From positions 1 through 10,339 of the forward strand of contig DDIS01000020.1 of NCBI GenBank assembly GCA_002338615.1: a stretch of 10,339 nucleotides of DNA. Direction: 5' to 3'. A program made the position numbers and the translations under genes. Below the pieces are notes generated by a model, which saw only the letters and a list, made by a program, of their open reading frames with translations, did no database searches and had not been told where the DNA came from. This stretch comes from Proteobacteria bacterium UBA1844. GTDB taxonomy: Bacteria > Pseudomonadota > Gammaproteobacteria > Steroidobacterales > Woeseiaceae. Shown here piece by piece: positions 1 through 5,981 of the stretch (its first letter is position 1; the number at the start of each line of letters is the position of its first letter).

Positions 1-910
1 GCAGCGCGCGCCGGACGCAACGGGCCGAGCTGCAGGCTGGCTGGGCTCGCTGGATCCGGTCGGCTCGTTGTTGCTGGGGCTCGCGATCCTGGCAATTCTC
101 TATCCGTTCATGGAATCCCGTGCCTCGACGATTTCGTGGTCGCTGCTGCCGGTTGGCGTCGTACTGGTCTGGCTGTGGGTGAAGTGGGAGCAGCGATGCC
201 CACGCCACGGTCACACGCCGATGGTGGATCTCGACATTTTCCGCACCCGCAGTTTCACCAACGGCACGCTCATCATGTCGCTCTATTTCATGGGCATGAC
301 CAGCGTCTGGGTGCTGGTGGCGCTCTACGTGCAGGACGGCGAGGGAAAAACGGCATTTGAATCCGGTCTCTTCGGGGTTCCGTCGGCCCTCTTATCGGCC
401 TATGCCGCGTACTGGTCGGGCCGCCGGGTAAGCCGCTACGGCCGGAAGATCGTGATCGGCGGACTGATCCTGGCCCTGGTCGGCGTCACGGGCAGCATCG
501 CCGTCGTGCTCCTTAACGAACGGATCGATCTCAATGTGTGGTGGCTCCTGCTGTCGCTGTCGTTCATCGGCCTCGGACAAGGGGCCGTAATCAGCCCGAA
601 CCAGACGCTGACGCTGTCGGAGGTGCCGCTCGAATACGCGGGAAGCTCGGGGGCGATCATGCAGACCGGGCAACGCATCGGCACATCGGTGGGCATTGCC
701 ATGATCACGGCCGCCGTCTTCGCAGCGCTGGCACAGTGGTCCTGGTCGATCGCCGTGGTCATTGGTTTCGCCATGATCGCGCTGGTGATGCTCGTGGCGC
801 TCGGTGTGGCCTTCAAGGATCAGCGTGATCGCGAGAAGGACGTCGCAGAAGGAGCCGCACCCCAACGCCAGCCAGTCGATATCGACGAGAGCCACTACAA
901 TATTGAATGA
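1..910 (+). CDS. MFS transporter, DHA2 (EmrB/QacA-like) family, C-terminal part (5' partial)
   Basis: This is an inner-membrane drug/proton antiporter-type exporter of the major facilitator superfamily. The reading frame is open from base 2 to the TGA at 908-910, so the true start lies outside the window; the TTG at 68 is internal. Eight hydrophobic segments are visible, which fits the second half of a 14-TM DHA2 protein. The stretch GLGQGAVISPNQTLTLSEVP, followed by the small-residue-rich AGSSGAIMQTGQRIGTSVG, is the typical late-helix region of EmrB/QacA-like proteins. GRRVSRYGRK looks like the cytoplasmic basic loop between helices. The C-terminus is a short polar tail (about 30 residues). 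The gene ends 7 bp from the end of the convergent LysR gene. The substrate cannot be read from the sequence. A link to the neighbouring quinone-type operon is possible, but only from proximity. Confidence 0.88.
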   Translation, partial: QRAPDATGRAAGWLGSLDPVGSLLLGLAILAILYPFMESRASTISWSLLPVGVVLVWLWVKWEQRCPRHGHTPMVDLDIFRTRSFTNGTLIMSLYFMGMTSVWVLVALYVQDGEGKTAFESGLFGVPSALLSAYAAYWSGRRVSRYGRKIVIGGLILALVGVTGSIAVVLLNERIDLNVWWLLLSLSFIGLGQGAVISPNQTLTLSEVPLEYAGSSGAIMQTGQRIGTSVGIAMITAAVFAALAQWSWSIAVVIGFAMIALVMLVALGVAFKDQRDREKDVAEGAAPQRQPVDIDESHYNIE

Positions 911-917
911 AGAGGCG

Positions 918-1838
918 CTACAGCTTTTGCATCAGTACGCCGCGTACGGGGTCGAACATCATCCGCTTGAGGCGGCCGACAAACCACTTGAGTCCTTTCC
1001 CCGTATTGCCGCGAGACCAGGCTACCGATATTTCCTCGGGAGGTCGTGGCGCATCCAGTTGCAAAAGTTCCAGTTTCCCGTCAGCCAGTTCCTGCACAAT
1101 GCGGTGACGCGGCAGGTAGCCGACACCAAGCCCTTTACATTGCGCGTCTATTTTGTGCTCGATGGTCGGCACGATAATGCGGCTGCGCCCATCCAACAGC
1201 CCGGAAGAACGTACCGGTAAACGCTGTGAGCTGTCGGCCACTATCACAGTGGGATAGTCCTGTATTGCGCTCGCCGGCAGCGGCATTGGCAATTTAGTCA
1301 GCGGATGACCGACGGCAACCGCGAACTCAAATTCCACTTCTCCTAGTGAGTGAAGGGCAAACCCCGGAGCAGGCGGAGCGCCTTCGGCTCCTATCACCAG
1401 GTCACAACGATCGTCACTGAGTGCATCCCAGCTGCCGCCGAGCACTTCTTCAATTAAGCGTATCTCGGTCTTGGGCTGTACGCGCTGGAATGCTTCAAGC
1501 AGGTCATAGACAGGGTCGCAGCTCAATATGCTGTCAATGCAGATGCGAAGCTCTACTTCCCAACCGTCAGCCGCCCGGCGGGCCAGCGCCGTCAATTCTT
1601 CGGAGGCCTTGAGTATTCGCCGGCCCTGCTCCAACACCAGTCGACCGGTGGCGGTGAGCTCTGCTTTACGCCGACTGCGATCAAACAGTGCGACGCCAAG
1701 ATCTTCTTCCAGCTTATTGACGGTGTAGGACACCGCGGACGGGACGCGGTGCAGCTCTTCGGCAGCGGCGGCAAAGCTATGGCGACGCTCAATCGCATCG
1801 AGCGTCTGCAGTGCGTCCAGGGAAATGAGTGGCGTCAT
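918..1838 (-). CDS. yhaJ: LysR-family transcriptional regulator, YhaJ-like
   Basis: A 306-residue LysR-type DNA-binding regulator, the usual length for the family. The winged helix-turn-helix spans about residues 7-65, with the core SFAAAAEELHRVPSAVSYTV at 21-40 followed by KLEEDLGVALFDR. This core is very close to what I recall of E. coli YhaJ (DAIDRRGSFAAAADELGRVP). The remaining 200 or so residues form the periplasmic-binding-protein-like effector domain (IEHKIDAQCKGLGVGYLPRH near the C-terminus). The ATG is at 1836-1838; no clear Shine-Dalgarno precedes it. It is divergent from a DoxX gene that resembles YqjF, the known YhaJ target in E. coli. There, YhaJ activates yqjF in response to dinitrotoluene-derived hydroxylated aromatics. 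A T-N11-A dyad 4 bp upstream of this start codon suggests autoregulation plus activation of the divergent operon. Orthology is inferred from motif similarity and synteny; the effector is unknown. Confidence 0.85.
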   Translation of the reverse strand: MTPLISLDALQTLDAIERRHSFAAAAEELHRVPSAVSYTVNKLEEDLGVALFDRSRRKAELTATGRLVLEQGRRILKASEELTALARRAADGWEVELRICIDSILSCDPVYDLLEAFQRVQPKTEIRLIEEVLGGSWDALSDDRCDLVIGAEGAPPAPGFALHSLGEVEFEFAVAVGHPLTKLPMPLPASAIQDYPTVIVADSSQRLPVRSSGLLDGRSRIIVPTIEHKIDAQCKGLGVGYLPRHRIVQELADGKLELLQLDAPRPPEEISVAWSRGNTGKGLKWFVGRLKRMMFDPVRGVLMQKL

Positions 1839-1841
1839 AGT

Positions 1842-1854
1842 TCAGTTTTTCTGA
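1842..1854. promoter_or_regulatory. Candidate LysR-type recognition box (T-N11-A dyad)
   Basis: TCAG-TTTTT-CTGA is a 13-bp perfect dyad with the T-N11-A form expected of LysR-family sites. It starts 4 bp upstream of the LysR start codon. Its centre (1848) falls about 65 bp upstream of the transcription start predicted from the TATAAT at 1901-1906. That is the classical position of a LysR recognition site. The sequence and spacing are seen directly; occupancy is inferred. Confidence 0.5.
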
Positions 1855-1875
1855 TGTTTACAGTCAAAACATTCC

Positions 1876-1891
1876 GTTATTAAGCGCTAAC
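1876..1891. promoter_or_regulatory. Candidate LysR activation site overlapping the -35 region
   Basis: GTTA-N8-TAAC is an inverted repeat around a central AGCGCT; bases 1877-1889 also fit T-N11-A. It overlaps the expected -35 position of the TATAAT at 1901. A weak activation half-site is expected there when a LysR protein activates a divergent gene. Support is positional only. Confidence 0.4.
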
Positions 1892-1906
1892 TATTTAAAT
1901 TATAAT
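1877..1906 (+). promoter_or_regulatory. Predicted activator-dependent sigma-70 promoter of the doxX-yqjG-pirin operon
   Basis: A perfect -10 hexamer TATAAT lies at 1901-1906 in an AT-rich stretch. The best -35 at 18-bp spacing is TTATTA (1877-1882), which matches the consensus at only three of six bases. A strong -10 with a poor -35 is typical of promoters that need an activator. Transcription would start near A1913, giving a leader of about 38 nt before the ATG at 1951. No convincing promoter for the LysR gene was identified on the other strand. Confidence 0.55.
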
Positions 1907-1938
1907 AATTTCATCGAACAACACCATTGATATTACCT

Positions 1939-1942
1939 GGAG
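1939..1942 (+). promoter_or_regulatory. Ribosome binding site deciding the DoxX start
   Basis: GGAG ends 8 nt before the ATG at 1951. This favours 1951 over the in-frame TTG at 1927, which would place this site inside the coding sequence. Confidence 0.75.
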
Positions 1943-1950
1943 ATAAGGCC

Positions 1951-2445
1951 ATGAGCAAAGATTTTATCCGCCGCATACTTGCGACCGACAACAGTTTTAC
2001 GAGCCTCGCGCTGCGTCTTTCTGCCGGCGTCATTTTCGTGGCGCACGGCGCCCAAAAGCTGTTCGGCAGTTTTGGCGGCTACGGCCTGGAAGGCACCGGG
2101 CAGTGGATGGCGTCCGTTGGTCTGGAGCCTGGCTACCTGATGGCGCTTGCAGCGGGTAGTGCCGAGTTCTTTGGCGGTCTCGCACTACTCGTGGGGCTAC
2201 TGACCCGGCCCGCCGCATTGGTGCTCGCGATCACTATGCTCGTCGCAATCATTGCCGTCCACCTCCCCAACGGACTGTTCATGAGCAACAACGGGTATGA
2301 ATACGGCCTTGCTCTGCTAGGCATGTCAGTGGCGTTGCTGTTTAACGGTGGCGGAAAGTTTTCGCTCGATCGCAGGCTGAGTCGCGTGGCGAGTGAAGAC
2401 CGCTCTGCGCGAGGCCGCGAATCAGCACTGGGCTCCACCGCATAA
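1951..2445 (+). CDS. yqjF: DoxX family membrane protein, YqjF-like
   Basis: A 164-residue DoxX/DoxD-type inner-membrane protein with four hydrophobic segments. The N-terminal signature, an Arg in the first helix followed by HGAQKLFG, is typical of the family. It is followed by AEFFGGLALLVGLLTRPAAL, which resembles the matching part of E. coli YqjF. Family members are small four-helix proteins linked to quinone or thiosulfate redox chemistry and sulfur/oxidative stress, but no enzymatic reaction is established for the YqjF group. The start at 1951 has GGAG 8 nt upstream. At 164 residues it is longer than E. coli YqjF (about 130); the extra length is mainly a polar C-terminal tail of about 25 residues (ending ESALGSTA) that may be cytoplasmic. 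It is the first gene of the codirectional block, divergent from the LysR gene and probably activated by it. Confidence is high for the family, moderate for the name. Confidence 0.85.
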   Translation: MSKDFIRRILATDNSFTSLALRLSAGVIFVAHGAQKLFGSFGGYGLEGTGQWMASVGLEPGYLMALAAGSAEFFGGLALLVGLLTRPAALVLAITMLVAIIAVHLPNGLFMSNNGYEYGLALLGMSVALLFNGGGKFSLDRRLSRVASEDRSARGRESALGSTA

Positions 2446-2469
2446 CGCCATCACGCCCAGCACAAACAC

Positions 2470-2494
2470 ACCAGGGAAGCGAGCCTTCCCTGGT
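2470..2494 (+). repeat. Intercistronic hairpin between doxX and yqjG
   Basis: ACCAGGGAAG (2470-2479) and CTTCCCTGGT (2485-2494) form a perfect 10-bp stem with a 5-nt loop, CGAGC. No U-tract follows on the plus strand, so it does not look like a normal intrinsic terminator. It lies 24 nt after the DoxX stop and 21 nt before the yqjG Shine-Dalgarno. It could attenuate, protect or mark a processing point in the operon mRNA. Confidence 0.7.
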
Positions 2495-2515
2495 CCAACT
2501 AATTCAGACACAAAC

Positions 2516-2520
2516 GGAGG
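2516..2520 (+). promoter_or_regulatory. Ribosome binding site deciding the yqjG start
   Basis: GGAGG ends 7 nt before the ATG at 2528. It rules in the 338-residue form. The frame is open further upstream (to a GTG at 2393), but that would overlap doxX and add residues unlike the family. Confidence 0.85.
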
Positions 2521-2527
2521 CACCAAA

Positions 2528-3544
2528 ATGGGCCTACTTAAGAAAGGTCAGTGGGTTGACCAATGGTATGACACCGACTCTAACGACGGCAGCTTCGCTC
2601 GCAGCGCGTCGCAATTTCGCAACTGGATCACTGCCGATGGCAGTGCCGGCCCTACCGGCGACGGCGGGTTCAAGGCCGAAGCCGGACGCTACCATTTGTA
2701 CGTATCGCTGGCCTGTCCCTGGGCACACAGGACGCTGATCTTTCGCAAGCTGAAAGGGCTGGAGTCGATGATTTCAGTCTCAGTGGTCAACCCGTTAATG
2801 CGTGAGCATGGCTGGACCTTCGACACTGACGAGGGTGTGGTTGCAGACCCGGTTTTCGAGGCACGCTACATGCACCAGATCTATACCGCGGCCGACCCCG
2901 AATACAGCGGACGCGTAACCATTCCGGTGCTATGGGACAAGCAACAAAACCGGCTTGTTAACAACGAGTCTTCCGAGATCATCCGGATGCTGAACTCTGC
3001 GTTCGATGGCATTGGCGCCAAGCCTGGCGACTACTATCCGAAAGCCCTGCACACGGAGATTGACAGCCTCAACGCCCAAATCTACGACAACGTGAACAAC
3101 GGCGTCTACAAAGCGGGGTTCGCTACCACGCAGAAGGCCTATGAGAAAGCGGTATTGCCTTTGTTCTCGACCTTGGACGAGCTGGAGCAGCGCCTGTCGA
3201 CACAACGTTACTTGCTCGGCGAACAGATCACCGAAGCCGACTGGCGTTTGTTTACAACGCTCATCCGCTTCGATGCCGTGTATCACGGGCACTTCAAATG
3301 CAACGTGAGGCGGATCGAAGATTACCCGCATCTGTCCGGCTATGTTCGTGAGCTGTATCAGTGGCCAGGCGTTGCCGAGACGGTCAATATGAAACATATC
3401 AAGGAGCACTATTACCGCAGTCACGACACCATCAATCCAACCGGCGTTGTGCCGGTCGGTCCGGCCCTGCAATTTGACCTTCCGCATGAGCGTGAGCAAC
3501 TAATGCAAAACCGGCCCGTTCGAGCTTTGAGAAAATCATCGTGA
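2528..3544 (+). CDS. yqjG: Glutathionyl-hydroquinone reductase (Xi-class GST, ECM4/YqjG family)
   Basis: A cytosolic enzyme of 338 residues (E. coli YqjG about 328). The family reduces glutathionyl-hydroquinones with a second glutathione to give free hydroquinone and GSSG, recycling quinones that have reacted with glutathione. The N-terminal thioredoxin-like domain carries the catalytic motif CPWAH, with Cys63 at the same number as the known catalytic cysteine of YqjG. The helical C-terminal domain shows the family signatures DAVYHGHFKCN, IEDYPHLSGYVRELYQWPGV and HYYRSHDTINPTGVVPVGP, which include the conserved tyrosines around the hydroquinone site. The start at 2528 is fixed by GGAGG. It lies 82 bp after doxX and 55 bp before the pirin gene, in the same direction. 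The neighbours match the E. coli yqjF-yqjG-yhaJ-yhaK region. The family assignment is secure; the natural quinone substrate is unknown. Confidence 0.95.
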   Translation: MGLLKKGQWVDQWYDTDSNDGSFARSASQFRNWITADGSAGPTGDGGFKAEAGRYHLYVSLACPWAHRTLIFRKLKGLESMISVSVVNPLMREHGWTFDTDEGVVADPVFEARYMHQIYTAADPEYSGRVTIPVLWDKQQNRLVNNESSEIIRMLNSAFDGIGAKPGDYYPKALHTEIDSLNAQIYDNVNNGVYKAGFATTQKAYEKAVLPLFSTLDELEQRLSTQRYLLGEQITEADWRLFTTLIRFDAVYHGHFKCNVRRIEDYPHLSGYVRELYQWPGVAETVNMKHIKEHYYRSHDTINPTGVVPVGPALQFDLPHEREQLMQNRPVRALRKSS

Positions 3545-3599
3545 TTTCCAGTACAGCCTGTTTTACAGCCACAACTCACATTAAAAGGGAGGACCTGCA

Positions 3600-4298
3600 A
3601 TGATCGAACTTCGACCTTACAGCGAACTGGGCGGTGCCCGGCATGGCTGGCTGGATACGCGCCACCATTTCTCGTTTGCTGATTACCACGATCCCGAACG
3701 CATGCATTGGGGAAATCTCAGAGTCTGGAATGACGACACCATTGCTCCGCACTCGGGTTTTCCGCGCCATCCGCACCGCGACATGGAAATCATCACTTAC
3801 GTTCGCAAGGGTGCAATTACGCACGAGGACAGTCTCGGCAATCGGGGCCGCACCGAGGCCGGCGACGTGCAGGTGATGAGTGCCGGAACGGGCATCTCCC
3901 ACAGTGAGTTAAATGAGGAGGACGAGACTACCCAGATCTTCCAGATATGGATCATGCCCGAAGAATCCGGCCAACCGCCGACCTGGGGCACCAAGCCGTT
4001 TCCGAAGGGCGAGCGCAGCGGGTCTTTCGTCACGCTCGCGAGCGGAATGCCCGGTGATGCCGACGCATTGCCGATCCGTACGAATGCTCGCGTGGTAGCG
4101 GCAACCCTCAAAGCAGGTCAGAATGCCGAATACCGCATCGCCGCCGGGCGCAAGGCCTACCTGGTGCCGGCGAGTGGTAAGGTCGACGTTAACGGAGTGG
4201 TGGCGGCTGCCGGGGACGGCCTCGCAATTCGCGATGAGAAGTTGCTGAAGGTCAATGCCCAGGAAGACAGTGAAATCGTGCTGGTGGACGTAGCATAA
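3600..4298 (+). CDS. yhaK: Pirin family protein (bicupin), YhaK-like
   Basis: A 232-residue cytosolic bicupin, nearly the length of E. coli YhaK (233) and YhhW. The N-terminal cupin has all four canonical pirin metal ligands: His57 and His59 in GFPRHPHRDMEIITYV, and His101 and Glu103 in SAGTGISHSE. A mononuclear iron or similar metal can therefore be expected. Some pirins have quercetin 2,3-dioxygenase activity; others act as redox-linked regulators. The C-terminal cupin (about residues 140-232) is more degenerate, as usual. The start has GGGAGG (3587-3592) 7 nt upstream. The protein has no cysteine at all, so the cysteine-based redox sensing discussed for E. coli YhaK cannot apply. It is the third gene of the block after yqjG, which suggests a role with phenolic or quinone compounds. 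The family call is firm; the YhaK name rests on synteny and length. Confidence 0.9.
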   Translation: MIELRPYSELGGARHGWLDTRHHFSFADYHDPERMHWGNLRVWNDDTIAPHSGFPRHPHRDMEIITYVRKGAITHEDSLGNRGRTEAGDVQVMSAGTGISHSELNEEDETTQIFQIWIMPEESGQPPTWGTKPFPKGERSGSFVTLASGMPGDADALPIRTNARVVAATLKAGQNAEYRIAAGRKAYLVPASGKVDVNGVVAAAGDGLAIRDEKLLKVNAQEDSEIVLVDVA

Positions 4299-4353
4299 AC
4301 AAACGGCCCGGCTTTTTATCGCCCGCCTGTCAACATACATAGAGAAAGCGTGT

Positions 4354-4378
4354 ACCCGCCCGGACGCCCGGGTTGGGT
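4354..4378 (+). repeat. GC-rich hairpin upstream of the CDGSH-glutamate synthase gene
   Basis: ACCCGCCCGG (4354-4363) pairs with CCGGGTTGGGT (4368-4378) through ten pairs, with one G-T pair and one bulged T; the loop is ACGC. It lies in the 122-bp gap after the pirin gene and 42 nt before the next ATG. No T-run follows, so a standard terminator is unlikely. A partial terminator or an RNA structure that separates expression of the fourth gene is possible. The rest of the gap shows nothing clear. Confidence 0.55.
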
Positions 4379-4409
4379 GCGGCTCAATGGCGCAACGCCT
4401 GCGAAATTT

Positions 4410-4413
4410 GGAG
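4410..4413 (+). promoter_or_regulatory. Ribosome binding site deciding the CDGSH-fusion start
   Basis: GGAG ends 7 nt before the ATG at 4421. It favours this start over an in-frame TTG at 4373, which falls inside the GC-rich hairpin. Confidence 0.75.
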
Positions 4414-4420
4414 CGAATTA

Positions 4421-5971
4421 ATGAAACCGGTAGTAGCAAATAACAGGCCCGCAAAAGTCGAACTCACGGCGGGCCAGGAATATTATTTTTGTGTTTGTGG
4501 TCGCTCCAGTAGCCAGCCCTTTTGTGACGGCTCCCACGCAGGGACCGGATTTACGCCTAAACAGTTTGCCGCTGAAAAGTCTGGCGATGCCTATTTATGC
4601 CAGTGCAAGCATTCGGCAAACCTGCCCTATTGCGATGGCACCCATAAGCGGTTTGATGACAGCGCAGTCGGTAAAGAAGGGCCAGGTCCTGAAGAAAACG
4701 CCAGTAAAGTTCCTGTTGCCCGCGCGACGGCAGAAGAACCCACGGTCGAGTTCATACACCAGTTAGCCAGGGACGGTTTGTCGAAGATGGGACACCATGG
4801 CCCGATGACCGCGATGGGTGTGCCCCGTCATTTGCTGCCGCATTGGGATGACATTCAGGTCATGACGGCGCAGATGGCAACCAAACCCTTGTTCGAAGAT
4901 GCAGTGGTAAGCACCGAGCTGGTCATCGGGCCAAGAGCCAGGAAGCCGCTGACATTGACGATTCCTCTGTTTGTTTCCGACATGAGTTTCGGGGCGCTGT
5001 CAGAAGAAGCCAAACTGGCTTTGGCAACAGGGGCCGAGTTAGCCGGCACCGGCATTTGCTCTGGCGAAGGCGGGATGTTGCCCGAGGAACAGGCTGCCAA
5101 TTCCCGCTATTTTTATGAACTGGCCAGCGCCCGGTTTGGCTACGAGGAAGCCAAGTTAGAAAAAGTGCAGGCGTTTCACTTCAAGGGCGGCCAGGGCGCG
5201 AAAACCGGGACAGGAGGCCATCTTCCTGGCATTAAGAATGTCGGCAAAATTTCAAAAGTGCGCGGGATTCCCGAAGGTCAGCCGGCCGTATCCCCACCTA
5301 CATTTAAAGACTTACGCTCGGTGGCGGACTTCAAGGCATTTGCTGACCGGGTACGTGAAGTGACGGGCGGCATCCCGATTGGTTTTAAGCTCAGCGCGAA
5401 CCACATTGAAAAAGATATCCAGTTTGCACTGGATGCCAGTGCTGACTACATCATACTGGATGGGCGTGGTGGCGGTACCGGCGCGGCACCCGCGATGTTC
5501 CGCGACCACATCAGTGTCCCCACCATACCGGCACTGGCACGTGCACGACGTTACCTGGACGAGCAAGGCGTTAGTGGCGAGGTAACACTTATCATTACGG
5601 GTGGCCTGCGTACGCCGATGGATTTCGTAAAAGCCCTGGCGCTGGGCGCCGACGGTGTTGCCATTGCAAACAGTGCCATGCAGGCAATAGGTTGTGTCGC
5701 GGCACGCATCTGTAACACGAATAACTGCCCCGCTGGTATAGCCACACAAAACGCCGATTTACGACAACGACTAAACGTTGAAAAGTCGGCAACTCAACTA
5801 AGAAATTTCTTCGCAGCGTCAGTGGAGCTCATGCAGGTCATGGCCAGGGCCTGTGGCCACGATTCATTGAGCTCGTTCAATAGAAACGACCTCGCAACCT
5901 GGCATCGAGAGATGGCTCTGTTATCCGGCGTGAAGTTTTCAGGGTTCGTTGAGCCCGGGAATCGGGTGTAG
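4421..5971 (+). CDS. Tandem CDGSH iron-sulfur domain fused to glutamate-synthase-type FMN/3Fe-4S domain
   Basis: A 516-residue soluble protein. The N-terminus has two full CDGSH motifs. CVCGRSSSQPFCDGSH covers residues 24-39 (ligands C24, C26, C35, H39) and CQCKHSANLPYCDGTH covers 60-75 (C60, C62, C71, H75); each should hold a 2Fe-2S cluster, as in the dual-motif CISD3/Miner2 type. After a linker (about 85-110) comes a GltB-like TIM-barrel with PLFVSDMSFGALSEEAKLAL, CSGEGG, GGQGAKTGTGGHLPG and ILDGRGGGTGAAP (FMN and substrate loops). The Cys-x5-Cys-x4-Cys of the 3Fe-4S cluster is present at C425, C431 and C436, followed by PAGIATQ. The class II glutaminase domain and the C-terminal GXGXG beta-helix of true GltB are absent. 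It cannot therefore make ammonia from glutamine and is probably not a classical glutamate synthase; its reaction is unknown. It is the fourth codirectional gene after the pirin and ends 10 bp from the convergent permease. Its base composition looks lower in GC than its neighbours. Confidence 0.92.
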   Translation: MKPVVANNRPAKVELTAGQEYYFCVCGRSSSQPFCDGSHAGTGFTPKQFAAEKSGDAYLCQCKHSANLPYCDGTHKRFDDSAVGKEGPGPEENASKVPVARATAEEPTVEFIHQLARDGLSKMGHHGPMTAMGVPRHLLPHWDDIQVMTAQMATKPLFEDAVVSTELVIGPRARKPLTLTIPLFVSDMSFGALSEEAKLALATGAELAGTGICSGEGGMLPEEQAANSRYFYELASARFGYEEAKLEKVQAFHFKGGQGAKTGTGGHLPGIKNVGKISKVRGIPEGQPAVSPPTFKDLRSVADFKAFADRVREVTGGIPIGFKLSANHIEKDIQFALDASADYIILDGRGGGTGAAPAMFRDHISVPTIPALARARRYLDEQGVSGEVTLIITGGLRTPMDFVKALALGADGVAIANSAMQAIGCVAARICNTNNCPAGIATQNADLRQRLNVEKSATQLRNFFAASVELMQVMARACGHDSLSSFNRNDLATWHREMALLSGVKFSGFVEPGNRV

Positions 5972-5981
5972 CAGCAAGCGA

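Noticed and set aside
2393..2527. Upstream in-frame extension of yqjG
   Set aside because: It overlaps the DoxX gene and reads through the hairpin and the GGAGG site; the ATG at 2528 restores the catalytic Cys to position 63 as in E. coli.
2930..3499. 189-codon minus-strand open frame within yqjG
   Set aside because: It lies antisense to conserved GST motifs and shows no protein-like features of its own.
4313..4317. T-run after the pirin stop as an intrinsic terminator
   Set aside because: The preceding bases (GGCCCGGC) cannot form a stem with a workable loop.
4421..5971. Annotation as glutamate synthase large subunit GltB
   Set aside because: The glutaminase domain and the GXGXG domain are missing and the protein is 516 residues, far shorter than GltB; only the central FMN/3Fe-4S domain is shared.
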